From assembly GCA_020025175.1 (NCBI GenBank), contig JAHHSM010000008.1:1-38568 (forward strand): a DNA stretch of 38,568 nt. Direction: 5' to 3'. Numbering within the stretch: the first letter of the stretch is position 1; the number at the start of each line of letters is the position of its first letter. Below are positions 8,122-16,562 of this stretch, in pieces. The notes beneath the pieces are model-generated. The model was given only the letters and a program-made list of their open reading frames with translations, was not told the DNA's origin and made no database searches. Made by a program: the position numbers and the translations under genes. The stretch comes from Oscillospiraceae bacterium (GTDB lineage Bacteria > Bacillota > Clostridia > Oscillospirales > Oscillospiraceae).

Positions 8122-9830
8122 AGCTGACAATCAACAATCTGCCCGTTGAAGTGGAGGAAGGCACAACCATTCTGGAAGCCGCCCGTTCTGTAGGCATTAA
8201 AATCCCAACATTGTGTTATTTAAAGGAAATCAACGAAATCGGTGCCTGCCGCGTGTGTTTGGTGGAAATTGAGGGAAGCGATGTACTGCGTGCTTCCTGC
8301 AATACGGCAGCCATGGAGGGCATGGTAATCGGCACCAATACAAAGGCAGTGCGGAAGGCACGCCGTGATATTGTGAGTATGATTCTTTCACGCCATGACT
8401 GTCATTGCCCAACTTGCCCGAGAAATGGAAATTGTGCGCTGCAAAGCCTTGCGGCGGATCTGAATATGACTGATTCCGTGTTTCAAAAGAAAATTCCCAA
8501 GAATCATTGGAACAGAAATTTTCCTTTGATTCGTGAGGATTCAAAGTGTATTGGTTGTTTGCGATGCGTGGCTGTTTGTGATAAGGTACAGGATCTTCAT
8601 GTGTGGGATCTGATCGGAAGCGGCAGCCGTGCACGTGTGGGTTTGCGTGATGCAGACAGTATTGAAACGAGCGCATGTTCCCTATGTGGCCAGTGCATCA
8701 CCCATTGCCCGGTGGGAGCGTTGCACACGCGCAATGATACAGAAAAGGCGTTTGCGGCAATTGAAAGTGAAAAGAAAGTTACGGTTCTTCAGATTGCGCC
8801 TGCAGTACGTTCTGCGTGGGCAGAGCAGCTGGGACTCAGCGAGGAACAGGCAACGGAGAAGAGGATGGTGGCAGCAGCCAAGGCACTCGGCTTTGATTAT
8901 GTGCTGGATACGAGCTATTCTGCTGATTTGACCATTATGGAAGAGGCCAGCGAATTTTTACAGCGTTTTACCCATAAAGATGCATACAGTTGGCCTATGT
9001 TTACATCCTGCTGCCCGGGGTGGGTACGCTTTGTGCAGCATGAGTATCCTGAATTTATCGGGAATCTTTCCACAGCCAAAAGTCCTCAGCAGATGTTCGG
9101 CGCAGTGATCAAGACTTACTTTGCGCAGAAAACCGGCATTGCGCCGGAGGATATCTTCTCCATGTCCATCATGCCCTGTACGGCCAAGAAGTACGAGGCT
9201 GACGTGGATTGCATGAAGGATGCAGGCGTCGGACGCGATGTGGATTTGGTGTTGACAACGCGCGAGTTTGTGCGCATGATTCGTGAGGCGCAGATTGATG
9301 CTGCAACTCTTCCGGAGATGGAATTTGATTCTCCTTTGGGCTGTGGTACCGGTGCAGGTGTGATTTTTGGCACCACTGGTGGTGTGATGGAGGCTGCGCT
9401 GCGCAGTGCATACTTTATGTTGACTGGTGAAAATCCTGCTCCCGATACGTTCTGTGAAATCCGCATTGATGAAGGATGGAGCCTGTTTGGCATGAAGATC
9501 GCTGATGCAGAAGTCAAGATTGCCGTTTCCAGTGGCTTGGGCAACGCAAGAGCATTGATGGAGGCCATACGCAGCGGCGAATTAAACTGCGATTTTGTAG
9601 AAGTGATGGCTTGCCCCGGCGGCTGTGCGGGCGGCGGCGGTCAGCCGATTCATTTCAATCAGGAGTTGGCGGCTGTGCGCGGTGGAAAACTTTACGCACT
9701 GGATGCAAAAAAACATCTGCGGTTCTCCCATGAAAATCCAGATATTCAGCAGACTTATGCGGAATTTTTCGGTAAACCGCTGAGTGAAAAGGCGCATCAT
9801 CTGCTGCATACACAGCAGGAAGCGTGGTGA
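8115..9830 (+). CDS. hydA: [FeFe] hydrogenase catalytic subunit, CpI-like domain layout
   Basis: Cytoplasmic hydrogenase interconverting protons and H2. 571 residues carry, in order: a [2Fe-2S] domain (Cys about 34, 45, 48, 62), the His-Cys3 [4Fe-4S] site (His94, Cys98, 101, 107), two ferredoxin clusters (Cys145/148/151/155 and 188/191/194/198), and the H-cluster domain. The H-cluster motifs are TSCCPGW (Cys299 as proton-relay Cys, Cys300), MPCTAKKYE (Cys355) and EVMACPGGCAGGGGQP (Cys500, Cys504). Spacing is nearly identical to C. pasteurianum CpI. GGAGG precedes ATG 8115 inside the end of the diaphorase-like gene, so the two are translationally coupled. Maturases HydE, HydF and HydG are not in the window. 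NAD(P)H linkage or bifurcation is inferred from the partner only. Confidence 0.95.
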   Translation: MVKLTINNLPVEVEEGTTILEAARSVGIKIPTLCYLKEINEIGACRVCLVEIEGSDVLRASCNTAAMEGMVIGTNTKAVRKARRDIVSMILSRHDCHCPTCPRNGNCALQSLAADLNMTDSVFQKKIPKNHWNRNFPLIREDSKCIGCLRCVAVCDKVQDLHVWDLIGSGSRARVGLRDADSIETSACSLCGQCITHCPVGALHTRNDTEKAFAAIESEKKVTVLQIAPAVRSAWAEQLGLSEEQATEKRMVAAAKALGFDYVLDTSYSADLTIMEEASEFLQRFTHKDAYSWPMFTSCCPGWVRFVQHEYPEFIGNLSTAKSPQQMFGAVIKTYFAQKTGIAPEDIFSMSIMPCTAKKYEADVDCMKDAGVGRDVDLVLTTREFVRMIREAQIDAATLPEMEFDSPLGCGTGAGVIFGTTGGVMEAALRSAYFMLTGENPAPDTFCEIRIDEGWSLFGMKIADAEVKIAVSSGLGNARALMEAIRSGELNCDFVEVMACPGGCAGGGGQPIHFNQELAAVRGGKLYALDAKKHLRFSHENPDIQQTYAEFFGKPLSEKAHHLLHTQQEAW

Positions 9831-9899
9831 GGGGCAGAAAGAATAAGGCTGCTCCATGGCTTCTGCCATAAGAAGTGTCGTTTTTTTGCTGATTTAAAT

Positions 9900-10090
9900 G
9901 GAAAGGCAGCGGCCTGTCGGTCGTTCCGCAATCGTAAATACAGCAGATTCTCCCTTCCACTTGCGTACAAGGACAGTATTGAATTCCAGATGACTGAACG
10001 TATCACTGCGGGCTGTATCCATATTGTCATTGATGGCGATATAGAGAACGCCAAACATGGGCTCCTGTGGACTGATACGGGTCGTTTCTG
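9900..10090 (-). pseudogene. Possible serine recombinase (resolvase family) fragment
   Basis: The minus-strand frame around 10058-9999 reads FGVLYIAINDNMDTARSD. This resembles the GVRYIAINDNVDTA segment of large serine recombinases from clostridial mobile elements. The flanking sequence does not continue the family convincingly, and neither a catalytic-Ser N-terminus nor a DNA-binding C-terminus is visible. If correct, it is a small leftover of an integrative element. The call rests on one short motif. Confidence 0.4.
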
Positions 10091-10128
10091 AGTGGGGCGT
10101 GAGCAGCTTGTTTGATATATGGTATAGG

Positions 10129-10166
10129 AAAACCCGCTTTCGGCAATGTTGCCGAAAGCGGGTTTT
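10129..10166. terminator. Perfect 18-bp-arm palindrome, probable bidirectional terminator
   Basis: AAAACCCGCTTTCGGCAA (10129-10146) is perfectly inverted at 10149-10166 with two bases between. The GC-rich stem flanked by A4 and T4 fits a terminator for both strands, downstream of hydA and of the CheW-like gene. An element end or recombination site is an alternative. Confidence 0.6.
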
Positions 10167-10447
10167 CTGTCTTGCCGCAAGGCTCCGAGGGTGATTTTTA
10201 AACACCCATCTGTCCATATTGGGGAAACGGTTGGCCACTTGGGTATCTATTTGACCGCCCAAAAGGAACCTTTGGCAATATTGCCAGCCCCTACTTTTTC
10301 TTGGAACCAAGCTATCTTTCCGGAAATGTTACCAATTTGCATAGAATAGGGTTGGGAAGTATGATTTTTCCAATATTATGGAATAATGCAGCTTCAGAGA
10401 TGGGGACACACCTGAAATCAAATATTTTGTCCAACCTTTCGAGGGAC

Positions 10448-10891
10448 TCATGCCGTACAAACTGTGTCCATCTCATGCTGAAGCAGAATGGAGAGTTGAC
10501 GACCGTTTGGAAGCGTCTGTTCTACGGTATAGAAACCGCTTTCCAGTTCTTTTCCTAATCGACTCTTTGTTGTGTCCTCTGAGGAGTTGTAAATTGGCAG
10601 TTCAGCAAGATATGAGGGATATCCATGAAATGTGTTACCCATGCAGACAGCTACATGTCCCTTTGTTGCTTTTCTGCAAAGAATACACATGGTATCCAAG
10701 TCCTGTGGGCAGCGTGAAAAGGACTGATCGCAAAGCATGATGAGTGACGCCTCCTCCCCGTCCACACAGAGCGTCTGCTGTGTTAAGCTGGTGAGCGGAA
10801 CCAGGATGCAACGTTCAACATATTGGATAGGGATGGCGTATCCATCCTGTCCATATTGCGATACGATACAAAGCTCAGAATAGGTTGACAT
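10448..10891 (-). CDS. Small CheW-like protein (divergent)
   Basis: 147-residue soluble protein starting at ATG 10891 after AAAGGAG. It is not a textbook CheW. The opening segment (DGYAIPIQYVERCILVPL) and the closing segment (GFYTVEQTLPNGRQLSILLQHEMDTV) have the pattern of the first and last strands of CheW domains, which couple chemoreceptors to CheA. The middle contains unusual cysteines (DLDTMCILCRKATKG). It follows the SLH protein and a methyl-accepting chemotaxis protein on the same strand, which supports a signalling-adaptor role. The assignment rests on pattern plus context; an unrelated small regulator remains possible. Confidence 0.5.
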   Translation of the reverse strand: MSTYSELCIVSQYGQDGYAIPIQYVERCILVPLTSLTQQTLCVDGEEASLIMLCDQSFSRCPQDLDTMCILCRKATKGHVAVCMGNTFHGYPSYLAELPIYNSSEDTTKSRLGKELESGFYTVEQTLPNGRQLSILLQHEMDTVCTA

Positions 10892-10977
10892 GATTACAAT
10901 CTCCTTTCATTAGTATGTAAGAGGAAGATAGATATCGTCAGCAGTATTTAATCTGCCTGCATGGAACACAACCTCTC

Positions 10978-13470
10978 TCACTGGTTGCCCTTTGCGACAG
11001 AGTCCATAAGACGGGTGAGCATCACTGCTACCTGAGCACGGCTAGCTGTGCCTTTGGGATCAAGAAAACCATTGCCGTTTCCGTTCAGGATGCCCTTGTT
11101 GACTGCCCAGTGCATTGCGCTGTCTGCATAATTGCCGATCTGATCTGCATCTGCAAAATCCAAAGCTTCATTGGAGACCGACGGACTGCCAGAATAGCGG
11201 TACAGCACAACTGCAAGCTGCTCGCGGGTAATTTGATCATCAGCACCAAACAGACCATTTCCATAACCGCTGACGATGCCTTGCTGCACGGCCCATTGGA
11301 CAGCATTTTCATACCACGCGTCTTCAGCCACATCGGTAAAGCTGCTGGAGAAGCCTGATGCAGGGTTACTTTCCAAATTGTGCAACACCACAGCAAGCAT
11401 CCCACGGGTCATGCCCAGATTGGGAGCAAACACCGTCTCGTTGATACCGTTAAACAGGCTGCGGGAACTGACAAACGCAACTGAGTCCTCAGCCCAATGT
11501 CCAGCTGAAACATCAGCAAAGATCTTGGCACGATTCTCCACTCTTACAGTTACATCTTTCTTTGTAGAGAACATCAGGCTGTTTTCACCAGAAATTGTTT
11601 TAGCAACAATTTTTTCTGTTCCATCCGCATTTACAATGACGATCACATCACCGGGAGCAGGATGGTTCCGGGTCGGAACTGCGACAGTGATTTCCTGACC
11701 ATCGACAGGAACCTTCACCTCAGCGGATACATTTCCCTTTTGATCCACTTTGGTCGCTACCTTGGTGCCATCCTTGCGCATTTCTGTTGTACTGCTGGAA
11801 CCATCCGGATTTTTCACAGTTTCCATCACATTGCCCTGCTTGTCCTGCTCGGTCGTACTTACCGTGCCATCCCTCTTGGTTTCCACGGTGGTTTTAGAAC
11901 CATCGGATTTCTTTGTGACCTTCACGATTGTCCCATCGTTTTTTTGGATGGTTTCCGTCGTAGAGCCATCGGGATTCTGGGTGATTTGAGGCTTGGATAC
12001 AGAAGCACCGCCGGAACTGCCACCGGAATGATTGTTATCCTGTTCTAGAATCAATGTCAACTTGTCATTCTCGTATTTGGTCATATAGCTTCTTCCATCA
12101 TAAGAAACCCTTTGACCTTCGGTCAGATATAGATGCAGTTCCTGATCTTGGCCTGCAGGGATCGTATCCTTGCACAGTGTACCGTCTACAGCCACGCTAT
12201 CAAAGCTGTTAAAGCCTGTCAGGTGCACAAGATGGACAACCTTTCCCTCCTGATTTTTGGGAGCACTAGAAAAAGACTGTTTCTGTTCACTTGAGGCAGC
12301 GACACTTGCATTCTGAATTGTGATTTCGGTTTCATTGGAGTGGATATTATCAAGGCCGCCACCGATGGCATCACCCTGAACACTCTGAGCCACTACTCTG
12401 CCGCCGGTAATTTTAATTGTGCTATGGCTGAACTTCTGAGCATATCCGCTGCCAATACCGGCACCGCCTGTTCCTATTGCAGTCACAAGGCCACCGGAGA
12501 TGGTAATGTTTTTACCTACTCCGGCCGCACCGCCGCCAATGCCGGCGCCACCGGTCGATACGCCGCCTATTGCCGTTACTGTACCGCCTTCGATTGTGAT
12601 ATCCTGAGCGTCGGCACCTTCGCCACCGCCAATACCGGCACTGCCGTTGTCTGCGTCGGCTGCTGCCATAATCTTACCGCTCTTAATTGTGATGTTTCGG
12701 GTGGATTTACAAAATTGACCGCCAATACCAGCACCACCTGTTTGAGAAGTAGAGGAACCCTTGTAAGACTTTCCTCCACGTGCCTCCAGTGAGCCGTTTT
12801 TGTCATCCGGAGCAGCTTCAATGGTCAGATATCCCTCGCCCGTCACTTCCTGAAACTGGATCGCAGCGGCATCTGCACCGGCCTCTAAGAGATTTGATCC
12901 CTTCAAGTAAAGTGTCAACTGGGCAGAACCATCGACCTTGATGGCAGGTTTTTCTTGTTTCTCTACAGGTGTTGGATCATCCACTTTCACATACAGGCTA
13001 TCAATGGTGATAAAGCCTTTGAAATTTTTGCCTACTGCAATACGATGCTTTGTCGGGGGGACAACGTCCGGCTTCAAGGACACCACATACTCTCCGCCAT
13101 GAGTAAAGGTCAAGCAGCCGTCTTGAAATTTAAAGTCCACTTGTCCATCATCACCACGCTTTTTCTCTACCACAAAATCGCCTGTATCCACTGCGGGAGC
13201 CGCAGGAGACGGTGCATCAGCTTGAGGGGAGCCCGGTACGCCCTCTGCACCAGATTCGGAAGAACCCAGATCACTCTGTGGAGGGGTTAGAGAAGGAGTG
13301 GTGGCGGCACCCGGATCCACAGTGGTGCTGATTGCCGTTCCCAGTTGTCCATCGGTGAGAACAGAAGGGGAGCTTGCTGCTTCAGCAGCTCCGGCAGATA
13401 TCATTAGATTGGCACTAAATGCCACGCCCAACATTGCAGAAAGCAAACGCTTAGAATGATTATTTTTCAT
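10978..13470 (-). CDS. Secreted surface protein with glycine-rich beta-helix-like repeats and three SLH domains
   Basis: 830-residue exported protein. A signal peptide (about 1-30, LLSAMLGVAFSANLMISAGAAEA) is followed by a Ser/Pro-rich linker and a beta-rich domain. About five imperfect repeats built on GGAGIGGG and ITIxGGxVTAIG lie near residues 240-375. A low-complexity block of DGSxxTTE-type repeats follows near 495-590, then three C-terminal SLH modules (from FADVSAGHWAEDSVAFV, TDVAEDAWYENAVQWAV and FADADQIGNYADSAMHWAV). SLH modules bind pyruvylated cell-wall polymers non-covalently. It lies 131 nt after the chemoreceptor gene and 86 nt before the CheW-like gene on the same strand. AAAGG precedes the ATG. 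The ligand is unknown; adhesion or envelope scaffolding is inferred. Confidence 0.88.
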   Translation of the reverse strand: MKNNHSKRLLSAMLGVAFSANLMISAGAAEAASSPSVLTDGQLGTAISTTVDPGAATTPSLTPPQSDLGSSESGAEGVPGSPQADAPSPAAPAVDTGDFVVEKKRGDDGQVDFKFQDGCLTFTHGGEYVVSLKPDVVPPTKHRIAVGKNFKGFITIDSLYVKVDDPTPVEKQEKPAIKVDGSAQLTLYLKGSNLLEAGADAAAIQFQEVTGEGYLTIEAAPDDKNGSLEARGGKSYKGSSTSQTGGAGIGGQFCKSTRNITIKSGKIMAAADADNGSAGIGGGEGADAQDITIEGGTVTAIGGVSTGGAGIGGGAAGVGKNITISGGLVTAIGTGGAGIGSGYAQKFSHSTIKITGGRVVAQSVQGDAIGGGLDNIHSNETEITIQNASVAASSEQKQSFSSAPKNQEGKVVHLVHLTGFNSFDSVAVDGTLCKDTIPAGQDQELHLYLTEGQRVSYDGRSYMTKYENDKLTLILEQDNNHSGGSSGGASVSKPQITQNPDGSTTETIQKNDGTIVKVTKKSDGSKTTVETKRDGTVSTTEQDKQGNVMETVKNPDGSSSTTEMRKDGTKVATKVDQKGNVSAEVKVPVDGQEITVAVPTRNHPAPGDVIVIVNADGTEKIVAKTISGENSLMFSTKKDVTVRVENRAKIFADVSAGHWAEDSVAFVSSRSLFNGINETVFAPNLGMTRGMLAVVLHNLESNPASGFSSSFTDVAEDAWYENAVQWAVQQGIVSGYGNGLFGADDQITREQLAVVLYRYSGSPSVSNEALDFADADQIGNYADSAMHWAVNKGILNGNGNGFLDPKGTASRAQVAVMLTRLMDSVAKGNQ
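11725..11982 (-). repeat. Coding repeats of the DGSxxTTE type
   Basis: About seven degenerate units of 10-14 residues centred on DGS/DGT followed by Thr/Glu/Lys stretches (NPDGSTTET, KSDGSKTTVE, KRDGTVSTTE, NPDGSSSTTE, RKDGTKVAT). They probably form an extended stalk between the repeat domain and the SLH anchor. Confidence 0.75.
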
Positions 13471-13601
13471 AAATTCAACCTTTCTTTTTTTTAACTTCTA
13501 TTGTTTTATCTTATTGCCTAAAGCAGAATCATTATGGGAAAATCGATTCCGCATGGATGAATACGAAGCACTTATGTTACTATGTATCATGGGTTATATG
13601 G

Positions 13602-15419
13602 TCAATATTTCTCAAACTTCTCCCTTGCATTTACCGTGCAGTCTGTATCAGAGAATTCATCATACACATTTTCCCCATACAGCGTATTTTGCGGTGAAGC
13701 CATACTTCCATACTCAGTGTGCCCATCAAGATTAAATCTCCCTACCAGATCTTTCATCATCTGTGCCTGTCCGGAGAGTTCTTCACTGGCAGCCGCACTT
13801 TCTTCTGCGGTAGCCGAGTTGGTCTGGATTACGCTGGAGATCTGATCGAAGCTGCCAGTTACCTCTGCAACAGCATTGCTCAATTTCTCTGTTTCGGCTG
13901 TTACGCTCTCAACGGCTACGTTTGTTCTATCCGCACGCGAAACAACCTCAACCAGAGATTCAGCCGTTTGTTTGGCCAAATCGCTTCCTTTTTTCACTGC
14001 CGCCATGGAATCTTCGATCAATACCGCAGATTCTTTGGACGCATTGGCAGATCGGGCGGCAAGACTGCGCACCTCATCTGCAACCACCGCAAATCCCTTG
14101 CCGGCACTGCCTGCTCGTGCAGCTTCCACTGCGGCATTCAACGCCAGAATATTTGTCTGGAAAGCAATATCCTCAATGGTTTTCATGATCTTTCCGATTT
14201 GGGTGGATTTTACATCGATTTCCTGCATCGCATTCAACATATCTTGCATCTGACCATTACACGCCAACAGTGCCTGTGCAGCTTCTTCCATTTCACCGTG
14301 CGCTTCATCAGAATGCTCAGCAGCAGACATGATGGCAGCGGAAATATCCTGCACGGTTGCGGACAGTTCTTCCATGGAGCTGGCCTGTTCGGTGGATCCC
14401 TGTGCCAAAGCCTGCGCCCCATCAGAAACCTGTTGGCTTCCAGAGGAAACCTGCTCGGCAGACTGATTGATTTGTACTAGAGTATCATTCATTTGGATAC
14501 GGAGTGTTCTCAAAGAACGAAGCAGCGCTTCGTAGTCTCCCACATAAGCGTCCGCAGCCTGTGTGCGGATTGTAAAATTTCCTTTGGAAAGGTTATCAAG
14601 CATATTGACCAAGTCCGAGATAATCTTTCTTTGAAAGGACACAAGGGTTCGAATGTTATCTGCCAGGGCGCCCAACTCATTGGCGGAGGAATAGTTCATC
14701 TCAACAGACTCCAGATCTCCCTGTGCCAGCTTCTCACTGGCTGTCATAACCTCATTCAAAGCCTGATTCAATTCCTTTGTGATACGATAGCTAACAGAGA
14801 TGGCAAAGGCACTTCCCACAAAAAGCACAAGGATCAGTAATCCGGAGGCCATCTTTTGGTTTCTGGATGCCTCAGCAATCATCTCTTCAGCATGTGTCTC
14901 TGAATAGCTCTGAATCTCTGTCATCTTATCCATCATTGGATTGATCACATTGGGAACATATTCATCTGCAATTAAATGATAGACTTTCACCTTACCCTCA
15001 TTATCTAAATCAGTCCCGGAAAGACTGAAAATTTTATCACGATAAGGTGCGCCCTTAGCAGCAATTTCATCCACTTCATCCAGCATAGCAGTATCCCCCT
15101 GAAAATGCTCGCGGATGGTCACCAGCCTTTCTTCCCGCACTCGACGGAAATTCTCTGCAGCCTCCTGCAAGATCACTTGTGTTTTCTGCGGATCCGCTTC
15201 TAAAATCGCCTTAAACAGATTGGCTCGGCCTGACTGCATATCCTTTCTGGCATCTGCCGCAGCAACTGTAACTACGTAATCTTCGTGATAAAAGTCAGCG
15301 AGTGCCTTTCCTACCTGTCTCAGCTCAATCAATGCCACCAAACTTCCAATGGTAAAGAGAACCAAAATAGCAATGTAGGAAAACCGCAATCGAGTTTTGA
15401 TTTGCATTTTTTTGAACAT
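13602..15419 (-). CDS. Methyl-accepting chemotaxis protein
   Basis: 605-residue transmembrane chemoreceptor. TM1 is near residues 12-32, an extracytoplasmic four-helix-type sensor covers about 33-188 (ARKDMQSGRANLFKAILEADP), and TM2 is near 190-210. A HAMP region is followed by a long coiled-coil signalling domain whose hairpin tip reads EDIAFQTNILALNAAVEAARAG...GKGFAVVADEVRSLA. That tip is the universally conserved CheA/CheW contact. AGGAGGAGAG precedes ATG 15419. No chemotaxis kinase or flagellar gene is in the window, so it may feed a pathway other than motility or a remote Che cluster. A repeated A/T motif (15503-15530) lies upstream. The ligand is unknown. Confidence 0.93.
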   Translation of the reverse strand: MFKKMQIKTRLRFSYIAILVLFTIGSLVALIELRQVGKALADFYHEDYVVTVAAADARKDMQSGRANLFKAILEADPQKTQVILQEAAENFRRVREERLVTIREHFQGDTAMLDEVDEIAAKGAPYRDKIFSLSGTDLDNEGKVKVYHLIADEYVPNVINPMMDKMTEIQSYSETHAEEMIAEASRNQKMASGLLILVLFVGSAFAISVSYRITKELNQALNEVMTASEKLAQGDLESVEMNYSSANELGALADNIRTLVSFQRKIISDLVNMLDNLSKGNFTIRTQAADAYVGDYEALLRSLRTLRIQMNDTLVQINQSAEQVSSGSQQVSDGAQALAQGSTEQASSMEELSATVQDISAAIMSAAEHSDEAHGEMEEAAQALLACNGQMQDMLNAMQEIDVKSTQIGKIMKTIEDIAFQTNILALNAAVEAARAGSAGKGFAVVADEVRSLAARSANASKESAVLIEDSMAAVKKGSDLAKQTAESLVEVVSRADRTNVAVESVTAETEKLSNAVAEVTGSFDQISSVIQTNSATAEESAAASEELSGQAQMMKDLVGRFNLDGHTEYGSMASPQNTLYGENVYDEFSDTDCTVNAREKFEKY

Positions 15420-15502
15420 TTCGAACTCTCCTCCTGAATACTATGAGTGTTATACTCGATTTTATTGTTATGATACCACGCAAATCTTACCATCCATTTA
15501 AA

Positions 15503-15530
15503 GAAAATCTTAAAAATTCTTATTTTTTCG
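15503..15530. promoter_or_regulatory. Repeated A/T motif, site A (candidate response-regulator operator)
   Basis: Plus strand contains CTTAAAAATTCTTATTTTT preceded by GAAAAT. It lies about 85-110 bp upstream of the chemoreceptor ATG. Two near-identical copies lie at 19373-19400 and 22941-22968. CTTA recurs 10 bp apart, the spacing style of OmpR/PhoB-family tandem half-sites. Confidence 0.5.
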
Positions 15531-15544
15531 ATTCATAAGCAAAA

Positions 15545-15593
15545 AATAAAGTGAGAATACAAAGCCGCAAGGGGCTGGCATTCTCACTTTATT
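15545..15593. terminator. Hairpin terminator between sortase and chemoreceptor genes
   Basis: Arms AATAAAGTGAGAAT (15545-15558) and ATTCTCACTTTATT (15580-15593), with an inner AGCC/GGCT pairing. It lies just after the sortase stop codon on the minus strand. Confidence 0.75.
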
Positions 15594-15600
15594 GAATGAT

Positions 15601-16452
15601 TCATGATCGCTTGTTCTGTAGTGCATTTGGGCATCGTCGTGCGACAACTACAAATCTTCCGTTTTCTGTGTGGTAAGCACACGTGGAGAGCGTGAGGAGC
15701 TGATCTCCATACTGAACGGATATGCCGGTATCGTAAAGGGCCTTTTCCTGATAGCTGTGAATTGCTTTGTTAAATGCGTCCTCATCGAACGCTTCGATGA
15801 AATTGTAATACTTGAAGCAGACATCATTTTCGTCATAAATCCGGTCAAAAAAAGCGGACAAAACCTCATACTCTCGCTGCTCATATAAAGTGTCAAATTG
15901 GATAACCGGATGTTCTTTCCAATAGGCTTCATCCTTGTAATTCAAGATTGAGCCAAACATGGTCTTATTTTTCATGTTGTGTCCATACAAAATAAGATCA
16001 TCACTTTCAGCAGAGCAGCGATGATCCATAAAAATTGTGCCAGCTCTGCTGTATTCACCATCAAAGTTCAGCTGTAGGTATTTTTCCGGATTATTGGGTG
16101 TATGCATAACAGGATAATCTACAATCGTATTGTCAATTTTGATCCATCCATAGAAATCCGGATTCTGCTGCGCGAACTCTGCATACTGTGACAGTATAGT
16201 GGGGGTATGCACTGTGCGGCTGTTCATAGATTCTGTGCCTGTAGAGGAATGTGGTTGTATCTCTTCTTCAACTGTGGCATCTATCTTGGTTTCCATACTT
16301 TTAAATTTTTCCTGTTCCATATCCAGACTGCGGGCTTCATAACATGCTCGCAAGGCAAAAACAGCAGAAATCATCAGCAGTAGAATCGGTAATTTAGTCG
16401 ACCAGAACCACTTTTTTGACTCCTTTTTTAGATGAAATATGAACTGCATCAT
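15601..16452 (-). CDS. srtB: Class B sortase
   Basis: 283-residue membrane-anchored cysteine transpeptidase that attaches surface proteins to peptidoglycan. It has an N-terminal membrane anchor (about 20-36), then the sortase fold with the catalytic His in LYGHNMKNKTMFG (His158), the catalytic Cys in TLSTCAYHTENG (Cys258), and Arg in VVVARR (272/273). The YGWIKIDNTIVDYPV segment and the long insert before the Cys are typical of class B. GGGGTGGAG precedes ATG 16452. It lies about 110 nt downstream of the adhesin gene on the same strand. That neighbour ends in APKTG, close to the (S/N/P)PxTG-type signals used by clostridial SrtB, so it is the likely substrate. Confidence 0.92.
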   Translation of the reverse strand: MMQFIFHLKKESKKWFWSTKLPILLLMISAVFALRACYEARSLDMEQEKFKSMETKIDATVEEEIQPHSSTGTESMNSRTVHTPTILSQYAEFAQQNPDFYGWIKIDNTIVDYPVMHTPNNPEKYLQLNFDGEYSRAGTIFMDHRCSAESDDLILYGHNMKNKTMFGSILNYKDEAYWKEHPVIQFDTLYEQREYEVLSAFFDRIYDENDVCFKYYNFIEAFDEDAFNKAIHSYQEKALYDTGISVQYGDQLLTLSTCAYHTENGRFVVVARRCPNALQNKRS

Positions 16453-16500
16453 TTAAACTCCACCCCTTCACTTATGTTAGTATTGCTTTTTAGCGGATAA

Positions 16501-16535
16501 GACGGTGGCGGAATCATATCCGCCACCGTCTTTTT
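16501..16535 (+). terminator. Strong hairpin between adhesin and sortase genes
   Basis: Stem GACGGTGGCGGA / TCCGCCACCGTC with six-base loop and T5 on the plus strand. On the minus strand, the direction of both flanking genes, only TTATCC follows the stem. It may therefore act as a partial terminator or mRNA-processing hairpin lowering sortase relative to adhesin. Confidence 0.6.
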
Positions 16536-16562
16536 GGCAATGTATTCACTTCACCGTTCCTA

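Larger units (their letters stand above)
9831..10447. other. Gene-poor stretch with palindromes and a recombinase remnant
   Basis: No intact gene is supported. It holds a possible hairpin just after hydA (GGCAGAA / TTCTGCC, long loop, before T7 near 9885), a serine-recombinase-like fragment (see separate entry), a perfect 18-bp-arm palindrome at 10129-10166, and a second palindrome TGGCAATATTGCCA at 10273-10286. Short frames on both strands look non-coding. It reads like the scar of an excised or decayed element. Confidence 0.5.

Noticed and set aside
10146..10558. Small plus-strand frames in the gap after hydA
   Set aside because: They run across palindromes and the end of the CheW-like gene, with no ribosome binding site and no protein-like pattern.
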